From the NCBI RefSeq assembly GCF_000820515.1, contig NZ_JXDG01000054.1, forward strand, positions 1 to 64,000: a DNA stretch of 64,000 nucleotides, in the 5' to 3' direction. Position 1 is the first letter of the stretch, and every line of letters begins with the position of its first letter. The position numbers were made by a program, and so were the translations under genes. This document shows, one piece after another, positions 29,252 to 38,019 of this stretch. Source of the DNA: Pseudomonas batumici (GTDB lineage: Bacteria; Pseudomonadota; Gammaproteobacteria; Pseudomonadales; Pseudomonadaceae). The notes beneath the pieces were generated by a model. That model was not told the DNA's origin and made no database searches. It worked only from the letters and a program-made list of their open reading frames with translations.

Positions 29252-30594
29252 TTCGTTCGCTGCGGGTGCGGCTGATGCTGGCCGCCACCATCCTGGCGAT
29301 CCTGTTCATGCTGGCCTTGTTACCGGCGATGCAGGGCGCATTCAGCCTGGCGTTGCAGGACTCCATCGAGCAACGCCTGGCCTCGGACGTGACCACGCTG
29401 ATTTCCGCGGCGCGCATCGAAAAACAGAAGCTGCAGATGCCCGATCTGCTGCCCGACGAAAAATTCAACCTGCCCGACAGCCGCCTGCTGGGCTACATCT
29501 TTGACCGCGAGGGGCGCCAGGTCTGGCGTTCGCGGTCGACCCAGGAAGAACACATCAATTACAAGCCCCGTTATGACGGGCGCGGCAGCGAGTTCGCGAA
29601 GATCCGCGAGGACAACGGCGACGAATTCTTCGTCTACGACGTGGAGGTCAAGCTGCTGGGCGGCAAGAGCGCGGCCTACAGCTTTGTCGCCCTGCAGCCG
29701 ATGCGCGAATACAACATGACCCTGGCCGGCCTGCGGGAAAAACTCTACCTGGGTTTCGGCGCGGCCTTGACCGTGCTGTTGGCCCTGCTCTGGCTCGGCC
29801 TGACCTGGGGCCTGCGCGCGCTGCGGCGCTTGAGCCAGGAGCTGGACCAGATCGAGAGCGGCGAACTGGAGAGCCTCAGCGAGGAGCATCCGCGGGAACT
29901 GCTGCGCCTGACCGGCTCGCTCAACCGCTTGCTGCGCAGCGAACGTGAACAGCGTAGCCGCTATCGCGATTCCCTGGACGACCTGGCCCACAGCCTGAAA
30001 ACGCCCCTGGCGGTCTTGCAAGGGGTCAGCGAGGGGATGGCCCTGCGGCCCCAGGATCGCGATCAGGCGCGGGTCCTGCAGAGCCAGATCGAGCGGATGA
30101 ACCAGCAGATCAGTTACCAGTTGCAGCGTGCCAGCCTGCGCAAGAGCGGCCTGGTCCGGCATCAGGTCGAATTACGTCCGGTGCTCGACAGCCTGTGCAG
30201 CACGCTGGACAAGGTCTATCGCGACAAACAGGTCAAGGTCGTCATCGACGTGCCGCAGTTCAACCATGTGCCGATCGAGCAGGGGGCGCTGCTGGAACTC
30301 CTCGGCAACCTGCTGGAGAACGCCTATCGCCTGTGCCTGAGCCAGGTGCGGATCAGCATGCGCCGGGGCTTGCAGGGGATCGAGGTGTATGTCGAGGACG
30401 ACGGCCCGGGCGTGCCGCCCGACCAGCGGGAGCGGATTCTGCGACGCGGCGAGCGCCTGGACCGTCAGCACCCGGGGCAGGGCATCGGCCTGGCGGTGGT
30501 CCAGGACATTATCCAGAGCTACGACGCCGAGATGACCCTGGGGGATTCGAACCTGGGAGGGGCATCGTTCCGGATTCATTTCCCTCCACAATGA
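29248..30594 (+). CDS. phoQ: Sensor histidine kinase PhoQ
   Basis: 448 residues from a GTG that overlaps the phoP stop. Membrane segments near residues 8-30 and 165-190 enclose a periplasmic sensor with acidic patches (EFAKIREDNGDEFFVYDVE) fitting divalent-cation sensing. HAMP, then the H box DDLAHSLKTPLAVLQG, N box GNLLENAYRLC, G1 VEDDGPGVPPD and G2 GQGIGLAVVQDI follow. Partner of PhoP. Confidence 0.95.
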   Translation: MIRSLRVRLMLAATILAILFMLALLPAMQGAFSLALQDSIEQRLASDVTTLISAARIEKQKLQMPDLLPDEKFNLPDSRLLGYIFDREGRQVWRSRSTQEEHINYKPRYDGRGSEFAKIREDNGDEFFVYDVEVKLLGGKSAAYSFVALQPMREYNMTLAGLREKLYLGFGAALTVLLALLWLGLTWGLRALRRLSQELDQIESGELESLSEEHPRELLRLTGSLNRLLRSEREQRSRYRDSLDDLAHSLKTPLAVLQGVSEGMALRPQDRDQARVLQSQIERMNQQISYQLQRASLRKSGLVRHQVELRPVLDSLCSTLDKVYRDKQVKVVIDVPQFNHVPIEQGALLELLGNLLENAYRLCLSQVRISMRRGLQGIEVYVEDDGPGVPPDQRERILRRGERLDRQHPGQGIGLAVVQDIIQSYDAEMTLGDSNLGGASFRIHFPPQ

Positions 30595-30609
30595 CCGCCG
30601 GGGCCGCGT

Positions 30610-31608
30610 CTACAGTTCCTGGGCGCGATAGGCGCCGGGGGTCAGGCCGGTCCACTTCTTGAAGGCCCGGTGAAACGCCGAGGGCTCGGAAAAACCCAGC
30701 TGCTCGGCGATCTGTTGCAACGACCGTTCGCTGCGGCCCAGGTGATAGATGGCGATGTCCCGCCGCAGTTGATCCTTGAGCTCCTGAAAACTCGTGCCCT
30801 CCTCGCGCAAGTGCCGCCGCAGGGTCTGCGGGCTGATGTGCAGGTGCTGGGCGACGGCTTCCAGGTCCGGCCAGCGCGTGGCGTCACGGCTGAGCAGGCG
30901 CCGCAGCTGGCTGCTCAGGCTGTCGCCGTCGTCGGGACGGGCCAGCAGGTCGGCGGGGGCGCGACCGAGGAACTGCTTGAGCGTGCGTTCGTCCTGCTGC
31001 AACGGCATCCCCAGGTAACGGCTGCTGAACAGTAGGCTGGTGGCCGTGGCATCGAAGGTCAGGGGGCAAGGAAACAACAGGTCGTATTCACTGGCATGCT
31101 CGGGCCTCGGGTAGCCGAAGCTGGCCTCGAGCAGGCGAATACGCTGGCCGATCAGCCAACTGCCCAGGCGGTGCCAGACCACCAGCAGGCATTCGCTGAG
31201 AAAGTGATCCGGATCCCACAGGTTCGAGGCGTCCAGGCTCAGGCGCGCGCAGTCGCCTTCGCGACTGAGCCGCAGGCGCGGTGCGTCGGGGAACAGGCTG
31301 TAGAACAGCAGGCCACGGTTCAGGGCCTTTTCCAGCGTGGGGCAATGAATCAGCGCATGGCTCATCATGGCGAAGGTGCCGCGCCGACAGCGGCCCTGGC
31401 CGAACCCCAGGTATTCGTCGTTCAGCTCCAGCCAGAGCCCTTGCAGCAGTTGCGTGAACTGCTCCGGCGCCAGGCGGGCCCTGGGTTCGTCCAGCCATTG
31501 CGGAGCGATGCCCAGGCGTTGCAGCAGCGGCGAACACTCGTGACCCTGTCGACGCGCGCCTTCCAGGGCGGCGCGGGCGAAGTGGCTGGCGATGGTGCGT
31601 TCGCGCAT
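30610..31608 (-). CDS. AraC family transcriptional regulator
   Basis: 332 residues. The N-terminal 200 residues form the arabinose-binding-like domain of OruR/Rv1395-type regulators (LQGLWLELNDEYLGFGQ, FAMMSHALIHCPTL). The last 95 residues hold two helix-turn-helix motifs (VAQHLHISPQTLRRHLREEG; IAEQLGFSEPSAFHRAFKKW). It ends 15 bases from the phoQ stop and is divergent from dctA, so it could act there, but the dctA promoter is of the sigma-54 type. Confidence 0.9.
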   Translation of the reverse strand: MRERTIASHFARAALEGARRQGHECSPLLQRLGIAPQWLDEPRARLAPEQFTQLLQGLWLELNDEYLGFGQGRCRRGTFAMMSHALIHCPTLEKALNRGLLFYSLFPDAPRLRLSREGDCARLSLDASNLWDPDHFLSECLLVVWHRLGSWLIGQRIRLLEASFGYPRPEHASEYDLLFPCPLTFDATATSLLFSSRYLGMPLQQDERTLKQFLGRAPADLLARPDDGDSLSSQLRRLLSRDATRWPDLEAVAQHLHISPQTLRRHLREEGTSFQELKDQLRRDIAIYHLGRSERSLQQIAEQLGFSEPSAFHRAFKKWTGLTPGAYRAQEL

Positions 31609-31665
31609 GGGGCGGTTCCGTCTATTGAGTGGCCGATGCTAGTCATGGATATGACGCCCGGACAA

Positions 31666-31720
31666 GGCGGATATCCGCCAAATCCTCGGGTGCTTTGGGG
31701 TGGATGGGCGGAAAACCGCC
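31666..31720 (+). promoter_or_regulatory. Two paired palindromes, candidate DctD enhancer sites for dctA
   Basis: GGCGGATATCCGCC (31666-31679) and GGCGGAAAACCGCC (31707-31720) are perfect and near-perfect dyads with the same arms. Their centres are 41 bases apart, about four helix turns, and 80-140 bases before the sigma-54 promoter. That is the layout of enhancer sites for a bEBP such as DctD. Protein assignment is inferred. Confidence 0.6.
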
Positions 31721-31799
31721 ATCTATGCTGTAGGCGTGATTGATCGATAAAACCCGCAAAGGATGATGGCTAAAGGCTTTGCCGGTATTTTGCAAAAAG

Positions 31800-31815
31800 T
31801 GGCACGGGCTTTGCG
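31800..31815 (+). promoter_or_regulatory. Sigma-54 promoter of dctA
   Basis: TGGCACGGGCTTTGCG fits the RpoN consensus closely, with GG and GC 10 bases apart. Transcription would start near 31826, giving a leader of about 120 bases. Confidence 0.85.
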
Positions 31816-31860
31816 AACAACAAGGGGTCTAGCCCCACGCAGTTTGACAAAAAACAAAAA

Positions 31861-31879
31861 TCCCTCCGGTGCAGGAGGG
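31861..31879 (+). promoter_or_regulatory. Hairpin in the dctA leader
   Basis: CCCTCC and GGAGGG pair around GGTGCA in the dctA leader, just after an A-rich stretch (ACAAAAAACAAAAA) that contains an Hfq/Crc-like motif. There is no T run, so it is not a terminator. Role unknown. Confidence 0.4.
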
Positions 31880-31944
31880 TTCGTGCTTCAGGTCCCATGG
31901 CCGCTGATGGATAACGGGCGTGTGATCTATTGAGGAACTTTGCA

Positions 31945-33276
31945 ATGACGACTCGTCAGCCACTGTACAAATCCCTGTATTTCCAGGTGGTCGTAGCCAT
32001 CGCTATCGGCATCCTGCTCGGTCATTTCTACCCACAGACCGGCGTGGCCCTCAAGCCACTGGGTGACGGCTTCATCAAGCTGATCAAAATGGTCATCGCC
32101 CCGATCATCTTCTGCACCGTCGTCAGCGGCATCGCCGGCATGCAGAGCATGAAGTCGGTCGGCAAGACCGGCGGCTATGCGCTGCTGTACTTCGAAGTCG
32201 TCTCGACCATCGCCCTGCTGATCGGCCTGGTCGTGGTCAACGTCATCCAGCCGGGCAGTGGCATGCACATCGACGCTGCCACCCTGGACGCTTCCAAAGT
32301 CGCGGCCTACGTCACTGCCGGCGCCGACCAGAGCGTCGTTGGCTTCATCCTCAACGTGATCCCGAACACCATCGTCGGCGCGTTCGCCAACGGCGACATC
32401 CTGCAAGTGCTGATGTTCTCGGTGGTCTTTGGTTTCGCCCTGCATCGCCTGGGTGACTACGGCAAGCCGATGCTGGACTTCATCGATCGTTTCGCCCACG
32501 TGATGTTCAACATCATCAACATGATCATGAAACTGGCGCCACTGGGTGCGCTGGGTGCCATGGCCTTCACCATCGGTGCCTACGGTGTCGGCTCCCTGGT
32601 GCAACTCGGCCAACTGATGATCTGCTTCTACATCACCTGCGTCCTGTTCGTGGTGGTGGTGCTGGGCGCCATCTGCCGTGCCCACGGTTTCAGCGTGCTG
32701 AAACTGGTCCGCTACATCCGTGAGGAGCTGCTGATCGTACTGGGTACTTCCTCTTCGGAATCGGCCCTGCCACGCATGCTGGTCAAGATGGAGCGCCTGG
32801 GCGCGAAGAAATCGGTGGTCGGCCTGGTGATTCCGACCGGCTACTCCTTCAACCTCGACGGTACTTCGATCTACCTGACCATGGCGGCCGTGTTCATCGC
32901 CCAGGCGACTGACGCGCACATGGACATCACCCACCAGATCACCCTGTTGCTGGTGCTGCTGCTGTCTTCCAAAGGCGCTGCGGGCGTGACCGGTAGTGGC
33001 TTCATCGTGCTGGCTGCGACCCTGTCGGCCGTCGGCCACCTGCCGGTTGCCGGTCTGGCGCTGATCCTGGGTATCGACCGTTTCATGTCCGAAGCCCGTG
33101 CCCTGACCAACCTGGTGGGTAACGCCGTGGCGACCCTGGTGGTGGCCAAGTGGGTCAAGGAACTGGACGAAGACAAACTGCACACGGAACTGGCTTCCGG
33201 CGGTCGCGGTATCGAGGACGAACGCGTACAGGACGAGCTGCGCGTGGCCGAAGAGCCGGCGCCAAACGCCAAGTAA
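31945..33276 (+). CDS. dctA: C4-dicarboxylate transporter DctA
   Basis: 443 residues from the ATG at 31945, 9 bases after GAGGA; a TTG 15 bases upstream is less likely. It is a DAACS-family symporter for succinate, fumarate and malate in the plasma membrane. It has the serine-rich hairpin GTSSSESALPRML and the substrate motif VIPTGYSFNLDGTSIYLT. It is driven by the sigma-54 promoter upstream; dctB and dctD are not in the window. Confidence 0.96.
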   Translation: MTTRQPLYKSLYFQVVVAIAIGILLGHFYPQTGVALKPLGDGFIKLIKMVIAPIIFCTVVSGIAGMQSMKSVGKTGGYALLYFEVVSTIALLIGLVVVNVIQPGSGMHIDAATLDASKVAAYVTAGADQSVVGFILNVIPNTIVGAFANGDILQVLMFSVVFGFALHRLGDYGKPMLDFIDRFAHVMFNIINMIMKLAPLGALGAMAFTIGAYGVGSLVQLGQLMICFYITCVLFVVVVLGAICRAHGFSVLKLVRYIREELLIVLGTSSSESALPRMLVKMERLGAKKSVVGLVIPTGYSFNLDGTSIYLTMAAVFIAQATDAHMDITHQITLLLVLLLSSKGAAGVTGSGFIVLAATLSAVGHLPVAGLALILGIDRFMSEARALTNLVGNAVATLVVAKWVKELDEDKLHTELASGGRGIEDERVQDELRVAEEPAPNAK

Positions 33277-33293
33277 GCGTCAGCGATGACAGG

Positions 33294-33321
33294 AAAACCC
33301 ATCTTCGGATGGGTTTTTTTA
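33294..33321 (+). terminator. Terminator after dctA
   Basis: AAAACCCATC and GATGGGTTTT pair around TTCG, followed by T residues. Confidence 0.92.
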
Positions 33322-33358
33322 TGCCTGGTCGGTACCCCGATATGGCTGTTGCCACGGT

Positions 33359-33446
33359 CTGTGGGAGCCGGCTTGCTGGCGATGATATCGCTGCGGTGTA
33401 CCTGACGATTCCGGGTGCCTGGATCGCCAGCAAGCCGGCTCCCACA
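33359..33446. repeat. REPIN, CGGC type
   Basis: GTGGGAGCCGGCTTGCTGGC and its reverse complement face each other across about 45 bases, between dctA and the CoA transferase gene. Both arms are intact. Confidence 0.9.
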
Positions 33447-33528
33447 ACACCTCTGAGCGTTGTGGTGCTTGCCGCCCGGAGGCGGGCTGCCTACGCTGGA
33501 ACCTGTCGATCCGGAAAATGGAAAACCC

Positions 33529-34710
33529 ATGCAAGGTCCGCTGGCGTCGCTCAAGGTACTGGATTTCTCGACATTGCTGCCGGGGCCGTTCGCTTCGCTG
33601 TTGCTGGCGGACATGGGCGCGCAGGTATTGCGCATCGAATCGCCCGCACGCCCGGACCTGTTGCGGGAATTGCCGCCCCACGACCGGGACGTTTCCGCCA
33701 GCCATGCCTGGCTCAATCGCAACAAGCGCAGCCTGGCCCTGGATTTGAAGCAGGCCGAGGCGGTGGCGGTGATCCATCGCCTGGTGCGCGAGCATGACAT
33801 CGTCCTGGAGCAGTTCCGTCCCGGGGTGATGGACCGGCTCGGCCTGGGTTATGAGGCCCTGAAGGCGATCAACCCAGGGTTGATCTACGTGTCGATCAGC
33901 GGCTACGGACAGACCGGCCCTTACCGCGATCGTGCCGGACATGACATCAACTACCTGGCGCTGTCGGGGTTGGCCAGCTACACCGGGCGCCGGGAGGGCG
34001 GACCGCTGCCCCTGGCGATGCAGGTGGCGGATGTGGCGGGCGGTTCGCTGCATGGGGTGATCGGCTTGCTGGCGGCGGTGATTGCCCGGCAGCAGACGGG
34101 GCTGGGGCAGTACGTCGATGTCAGCATGACCGACTGTGCCTTCAGCCTGAATGCCATGGCCGGCGCGGGGTTCCTGGCCTGCGGGGTAACGCCTGCGCCG
34201 GAGGCGCAGATGCTCAATGGTGGCAGTTTCTACGACTATTACCGCAGCCGGGAAGGGCGCTGGTTTTCCGTGGGCAGCCTGGAACCGGGGTTCATGGGGC
34301 AGTTGTGCGAGGCGTTGAAGAGGCCGGAGCTGGCGGCTTCTGGGTTGTCGTCGAAACCCGAGGAGCAACAGGCGTTGAAGCAGGCGCTGCAAGTCGAGTT
34401 CGAACAACGGGATTTCGCTGAGCTGTGCAGCCTGTTTGCGGCGCTGGACGCCTGCGTCGAGCCGGTGCTCAGCCTGGGCGAGGCGGTCGGGCATCCGCAG
34501 TTGCAGGCGCGGCAGGTGGTAGCCCAGGTACCGCGCGGCGATGGCAGCACCCAGGCGCAGATGGCCTGTCCGTTGAAGTTTTCCGGGGGCTTGCCGGCGC
34601 CCCGGCATATCGGCGCGCGGCTGGGCGAGCATGGCGATGAGGTGTTACGGGAGTTGGGGTACAGCCTTGAGCAGATCGATCAATTGCGCACCGCCGGTGT
34701 TATTGGCTGA
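33529..34710 (+). CDS. CaiB/BaiF (type III) CoA transferase
   Basis: 393 residues from the ATG at 33529. Motifs of the family: VLDFSTLLPGPFASLLLADMGA, NRNKRSLALDLK, DIVLEQFRPGVMDRLGLGY, SISGYGQTGPY and the catalytic Asp in VADVAGGSLHG. It transfers CoA between carboxylic acids; which acids cannot be told. No acyl-CoA dehydrogenase or hydratase adjoins it. It lies between two REPINs. Confidence 0.92.
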   Translation: MQGPLASLKVLDFSTLLPGPFASLLLADMGAQVLRIESPARPDLLRELPPHDRDVSASHAWLNRNKRSLALDLKQAEAVAVIHRLVREHDIVLEQFRPGVMDRLGLGYEALKAINPGLIYVSISGYGQTGPYRDRAGHDINYLALSGLASYTGRREGGPLPLAMQVADVAGGSLHGVIGLLAAVIARQQTGLGQYVDVSMTDCAFSLNAMAGAGFLACGVTPAPEAQMLNGGSFYDYYRSREGRWFSVGSLEPGFMGQLCEALKRPELAASGLSSKPEEQQALKQALQVEFEQRDFAELCSLFAALDACVEPVLSLGEAVGHPQLQARQVVAQVPRGDGSTQAQMACPLKFSGGLPAPRHIGARLGEHGDEVLRELGYSLEQIDQLRTAGVIG

Positions 34711-34719
34711 GCACCCTCC

Positions 34720-34804
34720 CTGTAGGAGCCGGCTTGCTGGCGATGGGGCCCTTGAGCCTTGCAGTGCCTGTCGCGACGCAATCGCCAGCAAGCCGGCTCC
34801 TACA
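34720..34804. repeat. REPIN, CGGC type
   Basis: GTAGGAGCCGGCTTGCTGGC and its reverse complement are separated by about 40 bases, between the CoA transferase gene and sprT. Confidence 0.9.
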
Positions 34805-34876
34805 CGAGGTTTGTATCGTCCCCGAATTCAGCGTTCGACGCCGACCTATCGATACCTCCGCACCCCCGATATCGGC

Positions 34877-35371
34877 TTACTCGGTGCGTGTTTCGCCGCT
34901 GTAGATCAAGGTCTGCCGGCAGCGCCGGCACAGATAGCGGCGTCCCTCGCTCACCAGTCGATGACGCTGGGCCGAAAACGGAAAATCGCTGTGGGCGCAC
35001 GGGCAGCGGTAGATATAGCGGGTCACGCGGCGGCGCTGGACTTCATAGGTGTGACAGCGATTGGGTGGTAATTCGTAGACCCCGCGCATGATCAGTTGCC
35101 ATTCCTCGCCATGGGGCTGGATGCGGTCGCCGAACAGTTGGTGGGCGATCAGGTGCGCCACCTCGTGGGCCACGGTCTGCTTGAGGAAGTCCTCGCGGTT
35201 TTCCCGGTACAGCTGCGGATTGAAGCGCAGCAGGTTTTCATGCAGGTGCGCCACGCCGGCCTTCTGGCCACGCAGCTTGAGGCTGACCAGCGGACGCTTG
35301 AAAGGTCGTTTGAAAAAGGATTCGGCCAGTTGGAAACAGTCTTCGACGCGGGTCTTGAGTTGCTCGGGCAT
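34877..35371 (-). CDS. sprT: SprT family zinc metalloprotease-like protein
   Basis: 164 residues. The zinc motif HEVAHLIAHQLFG is near residue 68 and CHTYEVQRRR marks the SprT family. The C-terminal region has CPCAHSDFPFS and CRRC, a likely zinc ribbon. Cytosolic; the eukaryotic relative Spartan removes DNA-protein crosslinks, but the role of the bacterial protein is not established. Single gene. Confidence 0.92.
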   Translation of the reverse strand: MPEQLKTRVEDCFQLAESFFKRPFKRPLVSLKLRGQKAGVAHLHENLLRFNPQLYRENREDFLKQTVAHEVAHLIAHQLFGDRIQPHGEEWQLIMRGVYELPPNRCHTYEVQRRRVTRYIYRCPCAHSDFPFSAQRHRLVSEGRRYLCRRCRQTLIYSGETRTE

Positions 35372-35456
35372 GCTTTACGGATCTCCACAGGCATCCAGTA
35401 TGCCGTAACCCCGGGGAATTCCGAATCCGCCAGGCGCCGAATGGTTGCGGCGCATT

Positions 35457-35478
35457 AAAAGGCCGCCTTGCGGCGGCC
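35457..35478 (-). terminator. Hairpin after the Yip1 gene
   Basis: GGCCGCC and GGCGGCC pair around TTGC about 30 bases past the stop. The following T run on the minus strand is short (TTTTAA), so termination may be partial. Confidence 0.6.
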
Positions 35479-35506
35479 GGTGTTGGCAGTTATGGCTTTG
35501 TTTTAT

Positions 35507-36109
35507 TCAGTTGGTGTACACCGGGCCGACGCCCAGGCCCCAGACGATCACGGTAAAGGCCATGATCGCCACCAGCACCACCAGGCCGACGGCCAGGACC
35601 GAACTGGAGAACAGGAACCCTTCGTCCGACGGGATGTTCATGAAGGTCGGCAGGCCGACGTACAGCAGGTAGACCGTGTAGCAGATGGCCGCGGTACCGA
35701 CGACCATCCCCAGCCACATATGCGGGTAGAGCGCCGCCAGCCCGCCGATGAACAGCGGCGTGGCGGTGTAGGTGGCGAAGGCCACGCAACGGGACAGGCT
35801 GGGGTTGGCGTCATAGGTGCGGGCCATCCAGTGGATGAAGGCACCCATCACCGCGACACCGCAGAGCATGGCGATATAAGACATGAGCGTCATCCAGATG
35901 GCGCTTTCCTGGGTCAGCATCACCGGTGCGCGGCTGCCGATGACCCAGCCGACCCGGGTGGTGCCGATAAAGGCCGAAATGGCCGGGATGGCCGCCAGGA
36001 TCAGGACGTGGGTGAGGTACATGTGACCGATGCTTTCCTCGGCATCGCCACGGATTTGTCGCCATTCCTGATCAGGGTGGGTGAACAGTCCTACGACGTG
36101 ATGGATCAT
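35507..36109 (-). CDS. Yip1 family membrane protein
   Basis: 200 residues from the ATG at 36109, which follows AAGAGGAG at 9 bases; an upstream extension to 36136 is less likely. Five hydrophobic helices follow a short cytoplasmic start (HHVVGLFTHPDQEWRQIR), as in bacterial Yip1/DUF1282 proteins. Function in bacteria is unknown. Confidence 0.88.
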   Translation of the reverse strand: MIHHVVGLFTHPDQEWRQIRGDAEESIGHMYLTHVLILAAIPAISAFIGTTRVGWVIGSRAPVMLTQESAIWMTLMSYIAMLCGVAVMGAFIHWMARTYDANPSLSRCVAFATYTATPLFIGGLAALYPHMWLGMVVGTAAICYTVYLLYVGLPTFMNIPSDEGFLFSSSVLAVGLVVLVAIMAFTVIVWGLGVGPVYTN

Positions 36110-36192
36110 GCCAGTCACTCCTCTTGCTATTGCCATCGCCCCCCGGTGGAGCGCTTGCGGGCCAAGTGGCCGAAGTCAGGTCTGTATTTATA

Positions 36193-36209
36193 TGCGACCT
36201 TATGTCGCA
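36193..36209. promoter_or_regulatory. Dyad upstream of the Yip1 gene
   Basis: TGCGAC and GTCGCA flank CTTAT, 84 bases before the Yip1 start and about 190 before ttcA. A candidate operator for an unknown regulator. Confidence 0.3.
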
Positions 36210-36394
36210 GTATAGGGAGGTCGGGAGGCGGGCTTTAGAGCAAATCGAACTGTCGGGTAGGGCTGTAATCGCCTTGTCGCATTTGCCGTCTGAACCGGGG
36301 GCGGCAGCGCCATCTTCGCCCCGCGCCGGTTTATAGGTAAAATAATCGGCTTTCGATACACCTCGCGCGGATATCAAGGGTTAAGGCAAGGGCT

Positions 36395-37219
36395 ATGGGC
36401 ACTCTTTCGGTCAATCAGAACAAACTGCAGAAACGCCTGCGCCGGCAAGCGGGGGAGGCGGTCGCCGACTTCAACATGATTGAAGAGGGCGACAAGGTCA
36501 TGGTCTGCCTGTCCGGCGGCAAGGACAGCTACACCATGCTCGACGTTCTGATGCACCTGCAGAAAGTGGCGCCGATCAAGTTCGACATCGTCGCGGTGAA
36601 CATGGACCAGAAGCAGCCCGGTTTCCCCGAGCATGTGCTGCCGGCCTACCTGAAAGAGCTGGGCGTGGAATATCACATCGTCGAGAAGGACACCTACTCG
36701 GTGGTCAAGGAGCTGGTGCCCGAGGGCAAGACCACCTGCTCCCTGTGTTCGCGCCTGCGTCGCGGCACGCTGTACACCTTCGCCGATGAGATCGGCGCGA
36801 CCAAGATGGCCCTGGGGCATCACCGCGACGATATCGTCGAAACCTTCTTCCTCAACATGTTCTACAACGGCACGCTCAAGGCCATGCCGCCCAAGTTGCG
36901 AGCCGACGACGGGCGCAACGTGGTGATCCGGCCGCTGGCCTATTGCAGCGAGAAGGACATCCAGGCCTATTCGGACTTCAAGCAATTCCCGATCATTCCC
37001 TGCAACCTCTGCGGCTCCCAGGAAAACCTGCAACGCCAGGTGGTCAAGGAAATGCTCCAGGAGTGGGAGCGCAAGACCCCCGGGCGTACCGAAAGCATCT
37101 TCCGCGGTTTGCAGAACGTCGTGCCGTCGCAGCTGGCCGACCGCAACCTGTTCGACTTCACCGGGTTGAAGATCGATGAAACCGCCGCGTCGCGCTTCGT
37201 CAACGTCGTGAACCTCTGA
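36395..37219 (+). CDS. ttcA: tRNA 2-thiocytidine biosynthesis protein TtcA
   Basis: 274 residues. It makes 2-thiocytidine at position 32 of some tRNAs. The PP-loop SGGKDSYTML near residue 36 binds ATP. Cysteine pairs CSLCSRLRRG near residue 113 and the later PCNLCGSQ fit the iron-sulfur TtcA type. It overlaps the next gene by one base (TGATG). Confidence 0.95.
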   Translation: MGTLSVNQNKLQKRLRRQAGEAVADFNMIEEGDKVMVCLSGGKDSYTMLDVLMHLQKVAPIKFDIVAVNMDQKQPGFPEHVLPAYLKELGVEYHIVEKDTYSVVKELVPEGKTTCSLCSRLRRGTLYTFADEIGATKMALGHHRDDIVETFFLNMFYNGTLKAMPPKLRADDGRNVVIRPLAYCSEKDIQAYSDFKQFPIIPCNLCGSQENLQRQVVKEMLQEWERKTPGRTESIFRGLQNVVPSQLADRNLFDFTGLKIDETAASRFVNVVNL

Positions 37220-37890
37220 TGCGCGACTACAAATGGTTGCATGAGTACTGCCTGAACCGCTTTGGCTCGGCGGCCGCGTTGGAGGCCGAATTGCCGGTGC
37301 CCGCCAGTCCGCGGCAACTGCGGGAACTGCCGGACGACCGTTATCTGTCGATGATCGCCTTGCGGGTCTTCCGTGCCGGCCTCAAGCACAGCCTGGTGGA
37401 CGCCAAGTGGCCGGTGTTCGAGGAGGTGTTTTTCGGCTTCGACCCGGAAAAAGTGGTGTTGATGGGGGCCGAGCATCTGGAGCGCCTGATGCAGGATGCG
37501 CGGATCATTCGCCACCTGGGCAAGCTCAAGAGCGTGCCGCGCAATGCGCAGATGGTCCTGGACGTGGCGAAGGAGAAGGGCAGTTTCGGCGCGCTGATCG
37601 CCGATTGGCCGGTCAGCGACATCACCGGGCTGTGGAAATACCTGGCCAAGCATGGTCATCAGTTGGGTGGGCTGTCGGCCCCGCGCTTGTTGCGGATGGT
37701 GGGCAAGGACACCTTTGTCCCGACCTATGACGTGGTGGCCGCGCTCAATGCGCAGCAGATCATCGACAAGGTGCCGACCAGCCTGCGGGACCTGGCGATC
37801 GTGCAGGACGCCTTCAACCAGTGGCATGCCGAAAGTGGCCGGCCGATGTGCCAGCTGTCGATGATGCTGGCGTACACCGTCAACCATTGA
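37219..37890 (+). CDS. DNA-3-methyladenine glycosylase I (Tag) family protein
   Basis: 223 residues. The helical core (LPDDRYLSMIALRVFRAGL, ARIIRHLGKLKSVPRNAQ, LRMVGKDTFVPTYDVVAAL) matches the Tag-like glycosylase fold, which removes alkylated adenine from DNA. The standard Tag zinc-binding residues are not evident, so activity may differ. Its ATG overlaps the ttcA stop, so the two are coupled. Confidence 0.75.
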   Translation: MRDYKWLHEYCLNRFGSAAALEAELPVPASPRQLRELPDDRYLSMIALRVFRAGLKHSLVDAKWPVFEEVFFGFDPEKVVLMGAEHLERLMQDARIIRHLGKLKSVPRNAQMVLDVAKEKGSFGALIADWPVSDITGLWKYLAKHGHQLGGLSAPRLLRMVGKDTFVPTYDVVAALNAQQIIDKVPTSLRDLAIVQDAFNQWHAESGRPMCQLSMMLAYTVNH

Positions 37891-37907
37891 GCCGGATGTG
37901 GAACCTC

Positions 37908-38019
37908 TGTAGGAGCAGCCGGTCGACGCTCGATTGCTCGCGATGCTAGCCCAGGCACCACGGGGTATCAGATGCCCCGCGTCATCGTTGACGACCATCG
38001 CGAGCAAGCTCGCTCCTAC
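37908..38019. repeat. REPIN, GAGC type, with one variant arm
   Basis: The right arm is standard (CGCGAGCAAGCTCGCTCCTAC). In the left arm the central four bases are replaced by AGCCGGTCGACGCTCGA (37917-37933). The inner spacer is the reverse of that in the REPIN at 20348-20450. The right arm supplies the stop codon of the neighbouring DUF2069 gene. Confidence 0.88.

Noticed and set aside
31846..31860. Crc/Hfq catabolite-activity motif in the dctA leader
   Set aside because: The A-rich run contains AACAAAAA but lies about 85 bases before the start codon, away from the ribosome site where such motifs usually act; kept only as a remark.
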